Under the pieces are notes generated by a model. The model searched no databases. It was not told the DNA's origin and saw only the letters and a list, made by a program, of their open reading frames with translations. From Saprospiraceae bacterium (GTDB lineage Bacteria > Bacteroidota > Bacteroidia > Chitinophagales > Saprospiraceae), in assembly GCA_021738725.1 (NCBI GenBank), contig JAIPBE010000030.1, positions 1-41,014 on the forward strand: a stretch of 41,014 bases of DNA, written 5' to 3'. Below are positions 6,903-14,320 of this stretch, in pieces (positions within the stretch are counted from its first letter, which is position 1; each line of letters starts with the position of its first letter). The position numbers were made by a program, and so were the translations under genes.

Positions 6903-8786
6903 CTATTCCATCGTCCATCGGATACCGATAGACAATTGTCGTCCCGGTAAAGGAAGGTTTCTGACCAGGGTGTATTCCTGATCCAGCATGTTCTCTCCCC
7001 GTATCCAGAGCAAGTATTGCTGTCTTCCCCAGAGAATATCACGAGCCAGATCCAAATGGATCAGATGAAAGGCAGGCAGTGATGCACTTCCATCGGCGAG
7101 AGTCGATACTGCATCTGTCCAATGATGTCGGATCCGGAAGGTAAAGCCTGCCACCTCTGCATACAATTGTTGACGAATGCCGTGTTCGGGGACATAGGGC
7201 AGTTGTTGTTGATGCGTTACCAGTTGTTCGTCTTTGTCCTGACGGATCGACTGCGTAAAAGCATACCGACAATTGTACTGGAGCCAGTCATTGATCTTCC
7301 AGCTCAGACTGGCTTCCAAACCCTGACTCTTCACATGGAATAGATTTTCAGGGGACCAGAAGCCCGAAGATTGCGGGGTCCACTGGATCCAATCATTGAC
7401 TCGACGGTAATAACCCTGGATGTCCAGGAGTGCAGTTGTGGCCTTCAAGGGGAGGTTCCACTGCAGACCACCTTCGATTGCCCAGCCTTTTTCAGGCTGG
7501 ATATCCGGATTTCCACCGGGTACCCAAAAGCGGTCATCCCAGGCGGCCCAGCGGATATGTCGACTGATATGAGTTCGAAGACGAAGGTCTTTCCATCCAT
7601 ATTCGACTCCCAAAGCGGGGATGGATCCTGCCAGTTCATCGGCCGCTTTTTCTGTCCGATGCGAAACCCACAATTTCCAGGAAGTAGAAAGAGGGGACCA
7701 ACTGTAGCGCAATAGAATATGACGACGGGATTCATCCGATAGATCAGGGTAATGATCCGATCGTCCCTGGATTAGTCGATACCCGGCTTCGCCCATGAAG
7801 GAATGCCCACCTCTTGCAGAAAAGGCTGCCCAGGTTTGCAACTCCTCCTGATTCGATCGGGTCAGATTGTCCAATCCGCCCGATGCCGGGTCGACATAGT
7901 GTAACAGATCACTCAGATAGGCCAATCGGATGCCCCCAACCCATTGACCGCTCTGCCATTGCCAGCGAAGCAACACTCTTGCCAAAGCGTCTTCCTGGGT
8001 GGCTTCGGACGAATTTTGAGCGGCTGTTGGCGGGATTTCCCGATATCCCTTCAATAGCCAGGTGGTCACCCCCAGTTGATGGGTTGAAGCTATTTTAGAG
8101 ACAACATCGACCAGAGCCCCCTGTTGGTGGTATCGAGCATGCGGCAATCTTTTGTCGGTGCCGAAGAGGTCTTTATAGGGATAGTCATTCTCTGCCTGTT
8201 CATGAAGCATGCGGACCAATGCACGCGTCTCTTTTCGAATGGCCAGGCGAGCGCCGAGGCCCACCTTCCAGGTATCGAAACTGCCATGTTCGAGCTGGGC
8301 TTCACCACCTGAACGCTGAATGTCCTGCAAACCCGTCCCCAGAGCGGACTGACCGGCGGCACTGCCATTCCCTGTGCGAGCAGTCTGATTGCCGGATACC
8401 TGTCCGGATGAGGGAAAAAAGAAAAGCGGGATCTGGCTGTAATCCACCAATCCCCACAATGGATTGAGGAGGTTCAGACCGTAGAGGGTCGTCGTATTCT
8501 GACCGGCACCACTCCCCCGACTGCTGAGTGTGGACAAGCGGCCCGGTCCGTAGGAACGAATATGATTGGCCGGTCGAAGTTGCAATTGATCCTGTAAGCT
8601 GCCGGTGTGGAGAAAAAGTTGTTCCAGGCTATCTGCAAACTGGATCGGTTGACCAGGCGATGCGACGATCCGGTCATCGACGACTTCTACAACGGGAAAG
8701 ACCCGGGTCGAATCCTGCCCGAAGATCAGACCGCCCCAAAATGGAACCTGGATGAGAAGGAGCAGGAAGAATCTGGCAGATCGCAT
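6903..8786 (-). CDS. TonB-dependent outer-membrane receptor, BtuB-like
   Basis: A 627-residue outer-membrane beta-barrel receptor. The signal peptide (ARFFLLLLIQVPFWGGLIFG) is cleaved before QDSTRV. Residues about 40-160 form the plug, with RSYGPGRLSTLSSRGSG and TTTLYGLNLLNPLWG resembling the plug of BtuB-type receptors. The rest alternates amphipathic strands, and the C-terminus LPGRQLSIGIRWTME has the aromatic-rich final strand. There is no N-terminal carboxypeptidase-like domain and no SusD partner, so a small ligand such as a corrinoid or metal chelate is more likely than a glycan; the substrate is inference. The ATG at 8786 is preferred over the GTG at 8792 because the latter overlaps the -7 box. 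I see no cobalamin riboswitch upstream. Confidence 0.85.
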   Translation of the reverse strand: MRSARFFLLLLIQVPFWGGLIFGQDSTRVFPVVEVVDDRIVASPGQPIQFADSLEQLFLHTGSLQDQLQLRPANHIRSYGPGRLSTLSSRGSGAGQNTTTLYGLNLLNPLWGLVDYSQIPLFFFPSSGQVSGNQTARTGNGSAAGQSALGTGLQDIQRSGGEAQLEHGSFDTWKVGLGARLAIRKETRALVRMLHEQAENDYPYKDLFGTDKRLPHARYHQQGALVDVVSKIASTHQLGVTTWLLKGYREIPPTAAQNSSEATQEDALARVLLRWQWQSGQWVGGIRLAYLSDLLHYVDPASGGLDNLTRSNQEELQTWAAFSARGGHSFMGEAGYRLIQGRSDHYPDLSDESRRHILLRYSWSPLSTSWKLWVSHRTEKAADELAGSIPALGVEYGWKDLRLRTHISRHIRWAAWDDRFWVPGGNPDIQPEKGWAIEGGLQWNLPLKATTALLDIQGYYRRVNDWIQWTPQSSGFWSPENLFHVKSQGLEASLSWKINDWLQYNCRYAFTQSIRQDKDEQLVTHQQQLPYVPEHGIRQQLYAEVAGFTFRIRHHWTDAVSTLADGSASLPAFHLIHLDLARDILWGRQQYLLWIRGENMLDQEYTLVRNLPLPGRQLSIGIRWTME

Positions 8787-8791
8787 GGCCA

Positions 8792-8799
8792 CAAAGATA
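8792..8799 (-). promoter_or_regulatory. -7 promoter box directly before the TonB receptor gene
   Basis: TATCTTTG on the minus strand matches TAnnTTTG and ends five bases before the ATG at 8786, so the message would be leaderless or nearly so. The identical box at nearly identical spacing precedes thiL. No good -33 TTTG is visible. Confidence 0.5.
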
Positions 8800-8811
8800 G
8801 TTTGGTGACGA

Positions 8812-8922
8812 TCAATCGATATGTTCTCTGTTGAGCAATACTACGCCAACGATCAAGATCAGTACCAGAACAGACTCGGCCATAAAAAATGGACTTCTAC
8901 CGGCAAAGATTGTCAGTGCCAT
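8812..8922 (-). CDS. Possible 36-residue single-span membrane protein
   Basis: An ATG-started reading frame in the gap between the cytochrome-b-like gene and the TonB receptor gene, on their strand. The product is 36 residues. An 11-residue hydrophobic run LVLILIVGVVL sits inside a longer non-polar stretch (about residues 15-30), followed by the polar tail NREHID. This is what a small inner-membrane protein looks like, and the frame fills most of an otherwise empty 180-base gap. No start signal is visible, and an ORF this short can arise by chance. No homology is claimed. Confidence 0.4.
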   Translation of the reverse strand: MALTIFAGRSPFFMAESVLVLILIVGVVLLNREHID

Positions 8923-8973
8923 GAAAAGTCCCTTTAGTTGGGAGTTAAGAAATGATCAAGTTCTGATCAGACG

Positions 8974-9414
8974 TTAGAACCAGCCGGCGCCGTACTCTTG
9001 CCAGGGCCAGGGTATACCGGCAAGAATGAAGATCAGCCCACCGAGATAATACCAGAATGCAAGACGGAATTTGGCCGTGTCATTTGGTGCCCGCTTTCCA
9101 CGAGAGTACCCAATGGTGATCAACGCCACGGCAATGACCATGGTCATAATGTGTTCTGCGGTAAAGAAGCGCAGGATCGGATCGGCCATGCTTTCACCTC
9201 CAAATTGGACCTTGGTACTCATGAAATAGAGAATAAATCCGACGATCGCCTGGAGGTGAGCTGCTGACATGGCATAAAGATTCCATTTTTGATCAGAGGG
9301 AGTTTGGGAGGCACCTTGACGCCATTTGATCAGGTTGTTTACCAGGGCAATCACCAGCATGAACAGGAATATCCAGCGCCAGCCTGAATGAAAATGAATC
9401 AGAAAATTATGCAT
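8974..9414 (-). CDS. Four-TM membrane protein of the Bacteroidota cytochrome-b-like family
   Basis: A 146-residue integral membrane protein starting at the ATG at 9414; the longer frame upstream adds 59 residues with no family character. Four hydrophobic segments are visible at about residues 12-30 (WRWIFLFMLVIAL), 48-66 (AHLQAIVGFILYFM), 85-104 (EHIMTMVIAVALITIGY) and 117-137 (LAFWYYLGGLIFILAGIPW). The opening MHNFLIHFHSGWRW recalls small Bacteroidota proteins annotated as cytochrome B, and H7, H9 plus histidines in segments 2 and 3 could bind haem. That assignment is from memory of the family and the function is unproven. It is divergent from the OmpA-type gene. Confidence 0.7.
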   Translation of the reverse strand: MHNFLIHFHSGWRWIFLFMLVIALVNNLIKWRQGASQTPSDQKWNLYAMSAAHLQAIVGFILYFMSTKVQFGGESMADPILRFFTAEHIMTMVIAVALITIGYSRGKRAPNDTAKFRLAFWYYLGGLIFILAGIPWPWQEYGAGWF

Positions 9415-9538
9415 GTCTATTGGTTTGGCGGTAAAAGTAACAGGGAATTCGGGTTGTCCATGGCAAAGGCTAAATAAAATATTGTCCAGGGATTCACGTA
9501 AAAGGTGAAGGAAATTCTTGCTGGTTCCAACAAAATGG

Positions 9539-9546
9539 TAACTTTG
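9539..9546 (+). promoter_or_regulatory. -7 promoter box of the OmpA-type gene
   Basis: TAACTTTG matches TAnnTTTG exactly, 36 bases before the ATG at 9583. A CTTG ending at 9520 could serve as a weak -33 element. Confidence 0.5.
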
Positions 9547-9582
9547 CCGAACTAACGAAGAACAAGAAACAAATTCTCCAGT

Positions 9583-10341
9583 ATGAAACATCTGAATCTC
9601 CTCGTCGCACTGTTGGTTTTGGCGGTTGCAGGTCAGTCCTGCGTATCATCCAAGAAATTCAATGCGCTCATGGCTGAAAAGGACGCCATGGCCCAGTCGC
9701 TGAGCGACTATCAGAACAAGCTCAAGGCAATGGAAGCTGAAAAAATGCTGCTTGCCGAAGAACGTGACAACCTGAACTCTAAAGTGGCTTCTACCCAGAA
9801 GGATCTGGATGCCATGAAGACTCAGTTGGATGCTACCAAGAAAGCAAGTGAGGCCAACAGCAAAGAACTCGGCTCCATGAAGGATGCCCTCAAGAATGCA
9901 TTGAGCTATTACGAAAAATCTGGTTTGACCGTACAAACACGGGACGATCGGATGTATCTCACGAACGCACAACCTATCCTGTTCAAATCCGGTTCCGTCC
10001 GTTTGTCAAAGGAAGGACGTGAGTTCATCGCAACTCTGGCTGAAACGCTGAAGGCGAATCCTGAACTGATCATGATGGTTGAAGGTCACACCGACAGCCG
10101 TTCCATTTCTTCTGCCCGTTATGCTGACAACTGGGATTTGAGCGTGATCCGCGCAACGTCCGTCGTTCGCGAATTGGTGAAGAATGGTGTTCCTGCCAAT
10201 CAGCTGACAGCTGCTGGCCGTGGAGAGACCGCCCCTGCGCAAAAAGCTGATCCAGCAACTGCTGACAGTCGTCAGGCTAATCGCCGTACCGAATTTGTGG
10301 TACTGCCTCGCCTGAGTGCTTTGTCTGGTTTGATGAAGTAA
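9583..10341 (+). CDS. OmpA-family peptidoglycan-binding lipoprotein
   Basis: A 252-residue envelope protein expected to tether the outer membrane to peptidoglycan. Residues 1-19 form a lipoprotein signal peptide with a Bacteroidota-style lipobox ending AGQSC20. Residues 25-110 are a long charged coiled coil (EKMLLAEERDNLNSKVASTQ). Residues about 130-242 are an OmpA C-terminal domain, recognisable from LFKSGSVRLSKEGREFI, MVEGHTDSRS, LSVIRATSVVRELVKNGV, LTAAGRGE and the closing NRRTEFVV. The coiled-coil spacer plus OmpA domain resembles Pal/Lpp-like linkers. It is a single gene with its own -7 box and a strong terminator. Confidence 0.9.
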   Translation: MKHLNLLVALLVLAVAGQSCVSSKKFNALMAEKDAMAQSLSDYQNKLKAMEAEKMLLAEERDNLNSKVASTQKDLDAMKTQLDATKKASEANSKELGSMKDALKNALSYYEKSGLTVQTRDDRMYLTNAQPILFKSGSVRLSKEGREFIATLAETLKANPELIMMVEGHTDSRSISSARYADNWDLSVIRATSVVRELVKNGVPANQLTAAGRGETAPAQKADPATADSRQANRRTEFVVLPRLSALSGLMK

Positions 10342-10363
10342 TGATCTGATCCAATCAGATTTT

Positions 10364-10399
10364 AAAAAAGCCCTGGTGTTCTGCATCAGGGCTTTTTTT
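10364..10399 (+). terminator. Rho-independent terminator of the OmpA-type gene
   Basis: Stem AGCCCTGGTG (10369-10378) pairs with CATCAGGGCT (10384-10393) with one G-T wobble and a five-base loop, followed by seven T residues. An A-run precedes the stem, so it could also work on the opposite strand. It lies 22 bases after the stop codon. Confidence 0.9.
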
Positions 10400-10644
10400 G
10401 ATCATGGGTCTATGGCCCTTCTAGCAGAATAATCCAATCTACAGATAAGATTACGTCAATCAGCGGCAGCTAAAGCAGCCGGTACGAATAATTCATCTCA
10501 AAGTCTCACGGTCTCAAAGTCTTACAGTCACCTCGGTCCCCGGTCTTTCTCCTCGACTCCTGGACTCAAAACCTCCTCCCCGCTTTTTTCATCGGTAAAA
10601 GCCGTTTGGACGGATATGATTTCATGCCTCGAAGATCAGTGCAC
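10400..10644. repeat. Gene-free spacer with pyrimidine-rich repeat text
   Basis: No gene is seen. Bases 10495-10575 consist of CTCAAAGTCTCACGG-like phrases followed by a CTCGACTCCTGGACTC stretch. Their style and wording resemble the pyrimidine-rich parts of the island at 1370-1560, so this is probably a diverged member of the same intergenic repeat class. Confidence 0.45.
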
Positions 10645-10678
10645 TTTGAGGAGGCCGGAAAGAAACGACTTATCTTTG
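10645..10678 (+). promoter_or_regulatory. Two-element Bacteroidota promoter upstream of trmB
   Basis: TTTG at 10645-10648 and TATCTTTG at 10671-10678 are separated by 22 bases, matching the -33/-7 architecture. The same 22-base spacing occurs at the MFS transporter promoter (39281-39314). The leader to the GTG at 10736 would be about 50 bases. Confidence 0.6.
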
Positions 10679-10735
10679 TCCTCCGTTTGAGAGGAACCTG
10701 TTCATACCCTATCAACTACACGACAATACGATCTA

Positions 10736-11434
10736 GTGGCACGTCGCAATAAACTGGACAAATTCGCTGACCTGGACAGGTTCGATAATGTATACCAGAA
10801 TTTTGATGCAAAACGACCAGCACTGACCGGACCGAATGGGCAGTCGCCTGATCTGCGGGGCAAATGGGCCTCTGACCATTATGGGAATGATTGTCCTCTC
10901 ACCGTAGAGCTGGCTTGTGGGCGAGGGGAATACAGCCTGGCCCTGGGCCGGCAGTTTCCCGACCGTAATTTTCTGGGGATCGATATCAAAGGTGCCCGCA
11001 TTTGGCAGGGTGCGCGAATCGCCCTTCGGGAGAGATTGACGAATATCGCCTTCCTTCGCACCCGGATCGAAATGCTGGATGCCTTTTTTGCTCCTGGAGA
11101 GATCAGCGAGATCTGGATCACCTTTCCCGACCCTTTTCCTCGGGATGGAAAAGAAAATCGGCGACTGACCAGTCCACACTTCCTGCATGTCTATCGGCCT
11201 CTCCTGGCGTCTGGAGGGGTTATTCATCTGAAAACGGACGATCCTGGATTGTATGCCTATACGCTGGAGTCCCTGGAACAAACACCATTTGCCCATCTGC
11301 TGGGTCATTGGGATGACATCTATTCAGGTGAACTGCCGACACCGGAGCTGGCCTTCAAGACCTATTATGAAGGGATGCATCTGGAAGCCGGGAAAACCAT
11401 CAAGTACGTGCGGTTTACCCTGGATCCTTTATAA
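10736..11434 (+). CDS. trmB: tRNA (guanine-N7-)-methyltransferase
   Basis: SAM-dependent enzyme that makes m7G46 in the variable loop of tRNA. The 232-residue length is typical. VELACGRGEYS (57-67) is the SAM-binding motif I, followed by FLGIDIKGARIWQGA. The diagnostic TrmB motif EIWITFPDPFP lies at 125-135, and HLKTDD is the late motif. The frame begins with a GTG reading MARRNKLDKFADL, in agreement with Bacteroidota homologues as I remember them. The gene is flanked by repeat-rich spacers and appears monocistronic. Confidence 0.95.
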   Translation: MARRNKLDKFADLDRFDNVYQNFDAKRPALTGPNGQSPDLRGKWASDHYGNDCPLTVELACGRGEYSLALGRQFPDRNFLGIDIKGARIWQGARIALRERLTNIAFLRTRIEMLDAFFAPGEISEIWITFPDPFPRDGKENRRLTSPHFLHVYRPLLASGGVIHLKTDDPGLYAYTLESLEQTPFAHLLGHWDDIYSGELPTPELAFKTYYEGMHLEAGKTIKYVRFTLDPL

Positions 11435-12093
11435 CAGCAACCTGTATTTTTCTCCAACATCCAGTAAACGATAAGCGGGATTCACATCCTTAAAACGTTT
11501 TTGAATGAATGAAAAGGGTATTGATAATCAATACAATATCATTTTTTACCTGAACTATTTAAGTTTACCTCCTTGGATGGTCCGTCGCAAATCAGGCGCC
11601 CGGATCTGGAAATTATTGAGATTTGGATTTAGAGAATGCAGATGTCGCCAAACCAGGGCCTCACAAGCACATCAAAGACCCGTATAAGAATCATGAATTG
11701 AAACAACATGCAATTTGATAACCATCTAATGTGAAAACTGCCGCATTATTTGATCGGACATAGTATAAGAGAATTGACAATATATGTGATACAAGAATGT
11801 CATTGATGAAAGAGACCACCGATCAAATACGAGCGGCCGGGTCTTGATGTATCCATCTCATCAATCAATAAACGGAATGAATAGAATGTCAAACAAAAAC
11901 ACGAAGGCCCATTTTGGCGACAGCGGTTTTTGCCTCCTTTTTGCCAAGACAAAAAGGAGGTGCCACGCCGGCAATAGGCGGGCCAGATGTGGAATCCTAA
12001 AGCCAATGATTCTTCTATAGAACCATAAAGAGGATTGCTGCATATTTGTCGAGGGCAATCTTCCTGAATTTATTTTGGCGGATATAACTGGAC
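11435..12093. other. 660-base intergenic region, no gene recognised
   Basis: The first 450 bases are AT-rich and featureless to my eye. Short frames here have no protein-like character. The last 200 bases contain a strong hairpin (listed separately) and GC-rich text such as CACGCCGGCAATAGGCGGGCC that reads like a dispersed repeat. It separates the convergent trmB and thiL genes; no obvious terminator follows trmB. Confidence 0.6.
11933..11960. repeat. Strong 11-bp hairpin, dispersed-repeat type
   Basis: Arms CCTCCTTTTTG (11933-11943) and CAAAAAGGAGG (11950-11960) are perfectly complementary around the loop CCAAGA. I recall similar TTTTGCCAAGACAAAA hairpins as common intergenic repeats in Bacteroidota, often mis-translated as LAKR-type peptides. 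It may also end transcription from trmB or thiL. Confidence 0.6.
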
Positions 12094-13140
12094 TTATTGA
12101 TCAAAATGATTCCACCCCTGCGCTTTGAGCGGATGGCGTTTGCCACCGGTGGTATGCAGGGTGAAGCCATCTTCTGCAGGAACGATCTCTCCGGCTATGT
12201 AGATATCGGGGAGAAAGCGGACACGGTCTACATCTGCGGGATCGATCGTGAACAACAGCTCATAGTCTTCCCCTCCACTGAGGGCACAGGTCGTCGGGTC
12301 CATTTGGAATTTCAAGGCCATCATCTTGGCATCCTGGTGCATGGGTATACCCGATTCTTCCAGGTAAGCCCCGACACCACTTTGTTTACCAATATGGAAT
12401 AGTTCCGAAGCCAATCCATCCGAGATATCGATCATGGAAGTGGGCTTGAGACTGTTCTGAGCAAAGGCAGCGATCATGTCTTTGCGTGCTTCCGGTTTCA
12501 ACTGTCGGCCGATCAGATATTTCTGATCTTCCAGATCCGGCTGGATATCCGGCTGGTCGAGATAGAGCTGCTTTTCGCGCTCCATCAGCTGCAATCCCAG
12601 ATAGGCAGCGCCCAGATCGCCGGTGATACAGATCAGATCGCCCACCTTGGCTCCGGATCGGTAGACAACCTTGTCCTTGTCCACGCTACCCAGGGCAGTG
12701 ATGCTGATGATCAACCCTTTGTTGGAAGATGTGGTGTCTCCACCGATCAAATCGACATCGTACGTCTCACAGGCCAATTGAATGCCCGCATATAACTCCT
12801 CCAGGGCCTCTACAGAAAAGCGATTGGAGATACCCAAACTGACCGTGATATGAGAAGGTTTGCCATTCATCGCATAGATATCCGACAGATTCACCACTAC
12901 CGCCTTGTAGCCCAGATGCTTCAAAGGGGTGTACATCATATCAAAATGAATACCCTCCACCAACATGTCGGTGGAGACCAGCGTAAACTGGTCACCTCCT
13001 GTGTCCAAAACGGCAGCATCATCCCCCACGCCCTTGATGGTTGTTGGTTGATTGGGAGTAAAGGGTTTAGTTAACCGGTCGATCAGTCCAAATTCGCCGA
13101 GTTGACCGACTTCGGTCCGTGTAGTCGAAGATTCTTGCAT
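12094..13140 (-). CDS. thiL: Thiamine-monophosphate kinase
   Basis: Phosphorylates thiamine monophosphate to the active cofactor thiamine diphosphate using ATP; cytoplasmic. The motifs occur in family order: LGEFGLIDRL, GVGDDAAVLD, the Mg-binding STDMLVEGIHFD, GGDTTSS, TGDLGAAYLGL, IDISDGLASEL and LSGGEDYELLF. The 348 residues fit. A start 15 bases further upstream (13155) would lie above the -7 box at 13145-13152, so the ATG at 13140 reading MQESSTTRTE is preferred. No other thiamine gene is nearby. Confidence 0.95.
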   Translation of the reverse strand: MQESSTTRTEVGQLGEFGLIDRLTKPFTPNQPTTIKGVGDDAAVLDTGGDQFTLVSTDMLVEGIHFDMMYTPLKHLGYKAVVVNLSDIYAMNGKPSHITVSLGISNRFSVEALEELYAGIQLACETYDVDLIGGDTTSSNKGLIISITALGSVDKDKVVYRSGAKVGDLICITGDLGAAYLGLQLMEREKQLYLDQPDIQPDLEDQKYLIGRQLKPEARKDMIAAFAQNSLKPTSMIDISDGLASELFHIGKQSGVGAYLEESGIPMHQDAKMMALKFQMDPTTCALSGGEDYELLFTIDPADVDRVRFLPDIYIAGEIVPAEDGFTLHTTGGKRHPLKAQGWNHFDQ

Positions 13141-13144
13141 GCAA

Positions 13145-13152
13145 CAAAGATA
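13145..13152 (-). promoter_or_regulatory. -7 promoter box directly before thiL
   Basis: TATCTTTG on the minus strand, four bases upstream of the ATG at 13140. If used, the thiL message is leaderless. This placement decides the start codon. The -33 element is not obvious. Confidence 0.5.
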
Positions 13153-13208
13153 CATCTTGACTGGTTTGACAGGAGAACACCTCTATTAACCCAACTCAAT
13201 GACCAAAC

Positions 13209-13233
13209 AAATTCGCCATTTGGCGGATTTTTT
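13209..13233 (+). terminator. Terminator-like hairpin with no gene in front
   Basis: The stem pairs AAATTCGCCA with TGGCGGATTT (one T-G wobble) around a very short loop and runs into six T residues at 13228-13233. It has the form of a rho-independent terminator on the plus strand, yet it sits between divergent genes with no plus-strand gene upstream. Confidence 0.4.
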
Positions 13234-13343
13234 CCGAAGTAAACCTGCGTCCCGAGTACACGGGATTATTTATCAATCGCTTAGCTATGGCTAAACTCTT
13301 TGCGCCACCGCTGAAGCTAAGGCGGCACGCGGTCGAAATGCCT

Positions 13344-13357
13344 GCCTGCCGGCAGGC
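13344..13357. repeat. GCCTGCCGGCAGGC palindrome in the thiL upstream spacer
   Basis: A perfect 14-base palindrome preceded by a further CCT, inside a 360-base spacer (13156-13517). The surrounding text at 13280-13400 (GCTAAACTCTTTGCGCCACC and similar) is not gene-like. Palindromes of this wording are common dispersed repeats in Bacteroidota, from my memory of such genomes. A 7-bp inverted repeat, GTCCATT and AATGGAC, lies at 13467-13487 just upstream of the next gene and could be an operator. Confidence 0.5.
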
Positions 13358-13517
13358 CTCATCTCGCTTGTTTTACTTCGTTCTTGGTCTATTTCGGAGG
13401 TTAATAGAGGTGCCCAAGCGAATCCACATTGGTCGAGCATTTTGGTTGTTTGACCGAAAAAAGCAGGTCCATTTAATCAGAATGGACATATTTTCGAACT
13501 AATAAAACACAACACGA

Positions 13518-14240
13518 ATGAAAAAATTTCTGGCTCTTCTTTTGATCGGTGGCTTTGCCATCAGTATGGTACAGGCACAATCTCTGGATGAGGTCCTCCA
13601 GAATTACTATCAGAATGTGGGTGGCCTCAAAAACTGGCAGGCCCTGAAATCCACCAAAATGACCGGACGTGCCAATCAGATGGGAATGGAATTTCCATTC
13701 ACAATGGTCATGTCTCGCCCCAATCGTCAAAAACTGGTAGTTGATATTCAAGGATCCCAATATGTGGAAGCCTTCGATGGCACGACCGCATGGACCATCA
13801 ACCCGTTCATGGGCGGTACGGCTCCTCAGAAAAAGTCATCGGAAGAATCGACCGAAGCAGGCAAGCAGATGTTCGAGGATGATCTGATGGACTACGCCAG
13901 AAAAGGACATAAAGCCAGTCTGGAAGGTGAAGAAGAAGTCGATGGTACCAAGACATTGGTCGTCAAGCTGACCACCAAAGCCGGTGATGACCGTTTTTAC
14001 TACATGGATGCAGAAAACTTTGTCCCGCTGATGATCAAGACGTTTGCCAACTCAGGTCAAATGAAAGGGATGCCCATCGAGCAATACCTCAGCGACTATG
14101 ATGAGGTCGACGGGATGATGATGCCTCACTCCATGACAACAAAGGTCAATGGTGAAGTCGTCGCCCAATTGACCTTCGACAAGATCGAGACGAACATACC
14201 GGTCTCTGATGACCTCTTTGCCTTTCCTGAAGACAAATAA
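13518..14240 (+). CDS. Exported LolA/LolB-like outer-membrane lipoprotein-sorting protein
   Basis: A 240-residue secreted protein with signal peptide MKKFLALLLIGGFAISMVQA before QSLDEVL. The mature part opens LQNYYQNVGGLKNWQALKS and continues with alternating strands: KMTGRANQMGMEFPFTMVMS, RPNRQKLVVDIQGSQYVEAF and DGTTAWTINP. This order is typical of the LolA-like family annotated as outer membrane lipoprotein-sorting protein, common in Bacteroidota. The final part (MPIEQYLSDYDEVDGMMMPH) matches the same family pattern. A periplasmic role in lipid or lipoprotein handling is inferred; the ligand is unknown. A strong terminator follows. Confidence 0.8.
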   Translation: MKKFLALLLIGGFAISMVQAQSLDEVLQNYYQNVGGLKNWQALKSTKMTGRANQMGMEFPFTMVMSRPNRQKLVVDIQGSQYVEAFDGTTAWTINPFMGGTAPQKKSSEESTEAGKQMFEDDLMDYARKGHKASLEGEEEVDGTKTLVVKLTTKAGDDRFYYMDAENFVPLMIKTFANSGQMKGMPIEQYLSDYDEVDGMMMPHSMTTKVNGEVVAQLTFDKIETNIPVSDDLFAFPEDK

Positions 14241-14265
14241 CCGATACCCAATTGCCCTTTCTAAT

Positions 14266-14304
14266 GGGCCGGAAGAAAGTCCACACTCCTTCCGGCCCGT
14301 TTTT
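14266..14304 (+). terminator. Rho-independent terminator after the LolA-like gene
   Basis: GGGCCGGAAG (14266-14275) pairs perfectly with CTTCCGGCCC (14289-14298) over a 13-base loop and is followed by GTTTTT. It falls inside a longer open frame of the next gene, which is a further reason to start that gene at 14321. Confidence 0.88.
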
Positions 14305-14320
14305 ATTAATCCTTCCTGAT

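Noticed and set aside
8793-8973. Possible cobalamin riboswitch before the BtuB-like receptor gene
   Set aside because: The gap is only about 180 bases, mostly filled by a small reading frame, and I could not find the B12-box pattern. A -7 box sits directly at the start codon, leaving no leader for a riboswitch.
11861-12058. Short minus-strand ORF with LAKRRQK text
   Set aside because: It is the translation of the hairpin repeat at 11933-11960, a pattern that I regard as a common artefact of intergenic repeats.
14252-14320. Earlier in-frame start of the BNR-propeller gene
   Set aside because: It would place the terminator hairpin of the previous gene inside the coding sequence and hide the signal peptide behind 23 residues.
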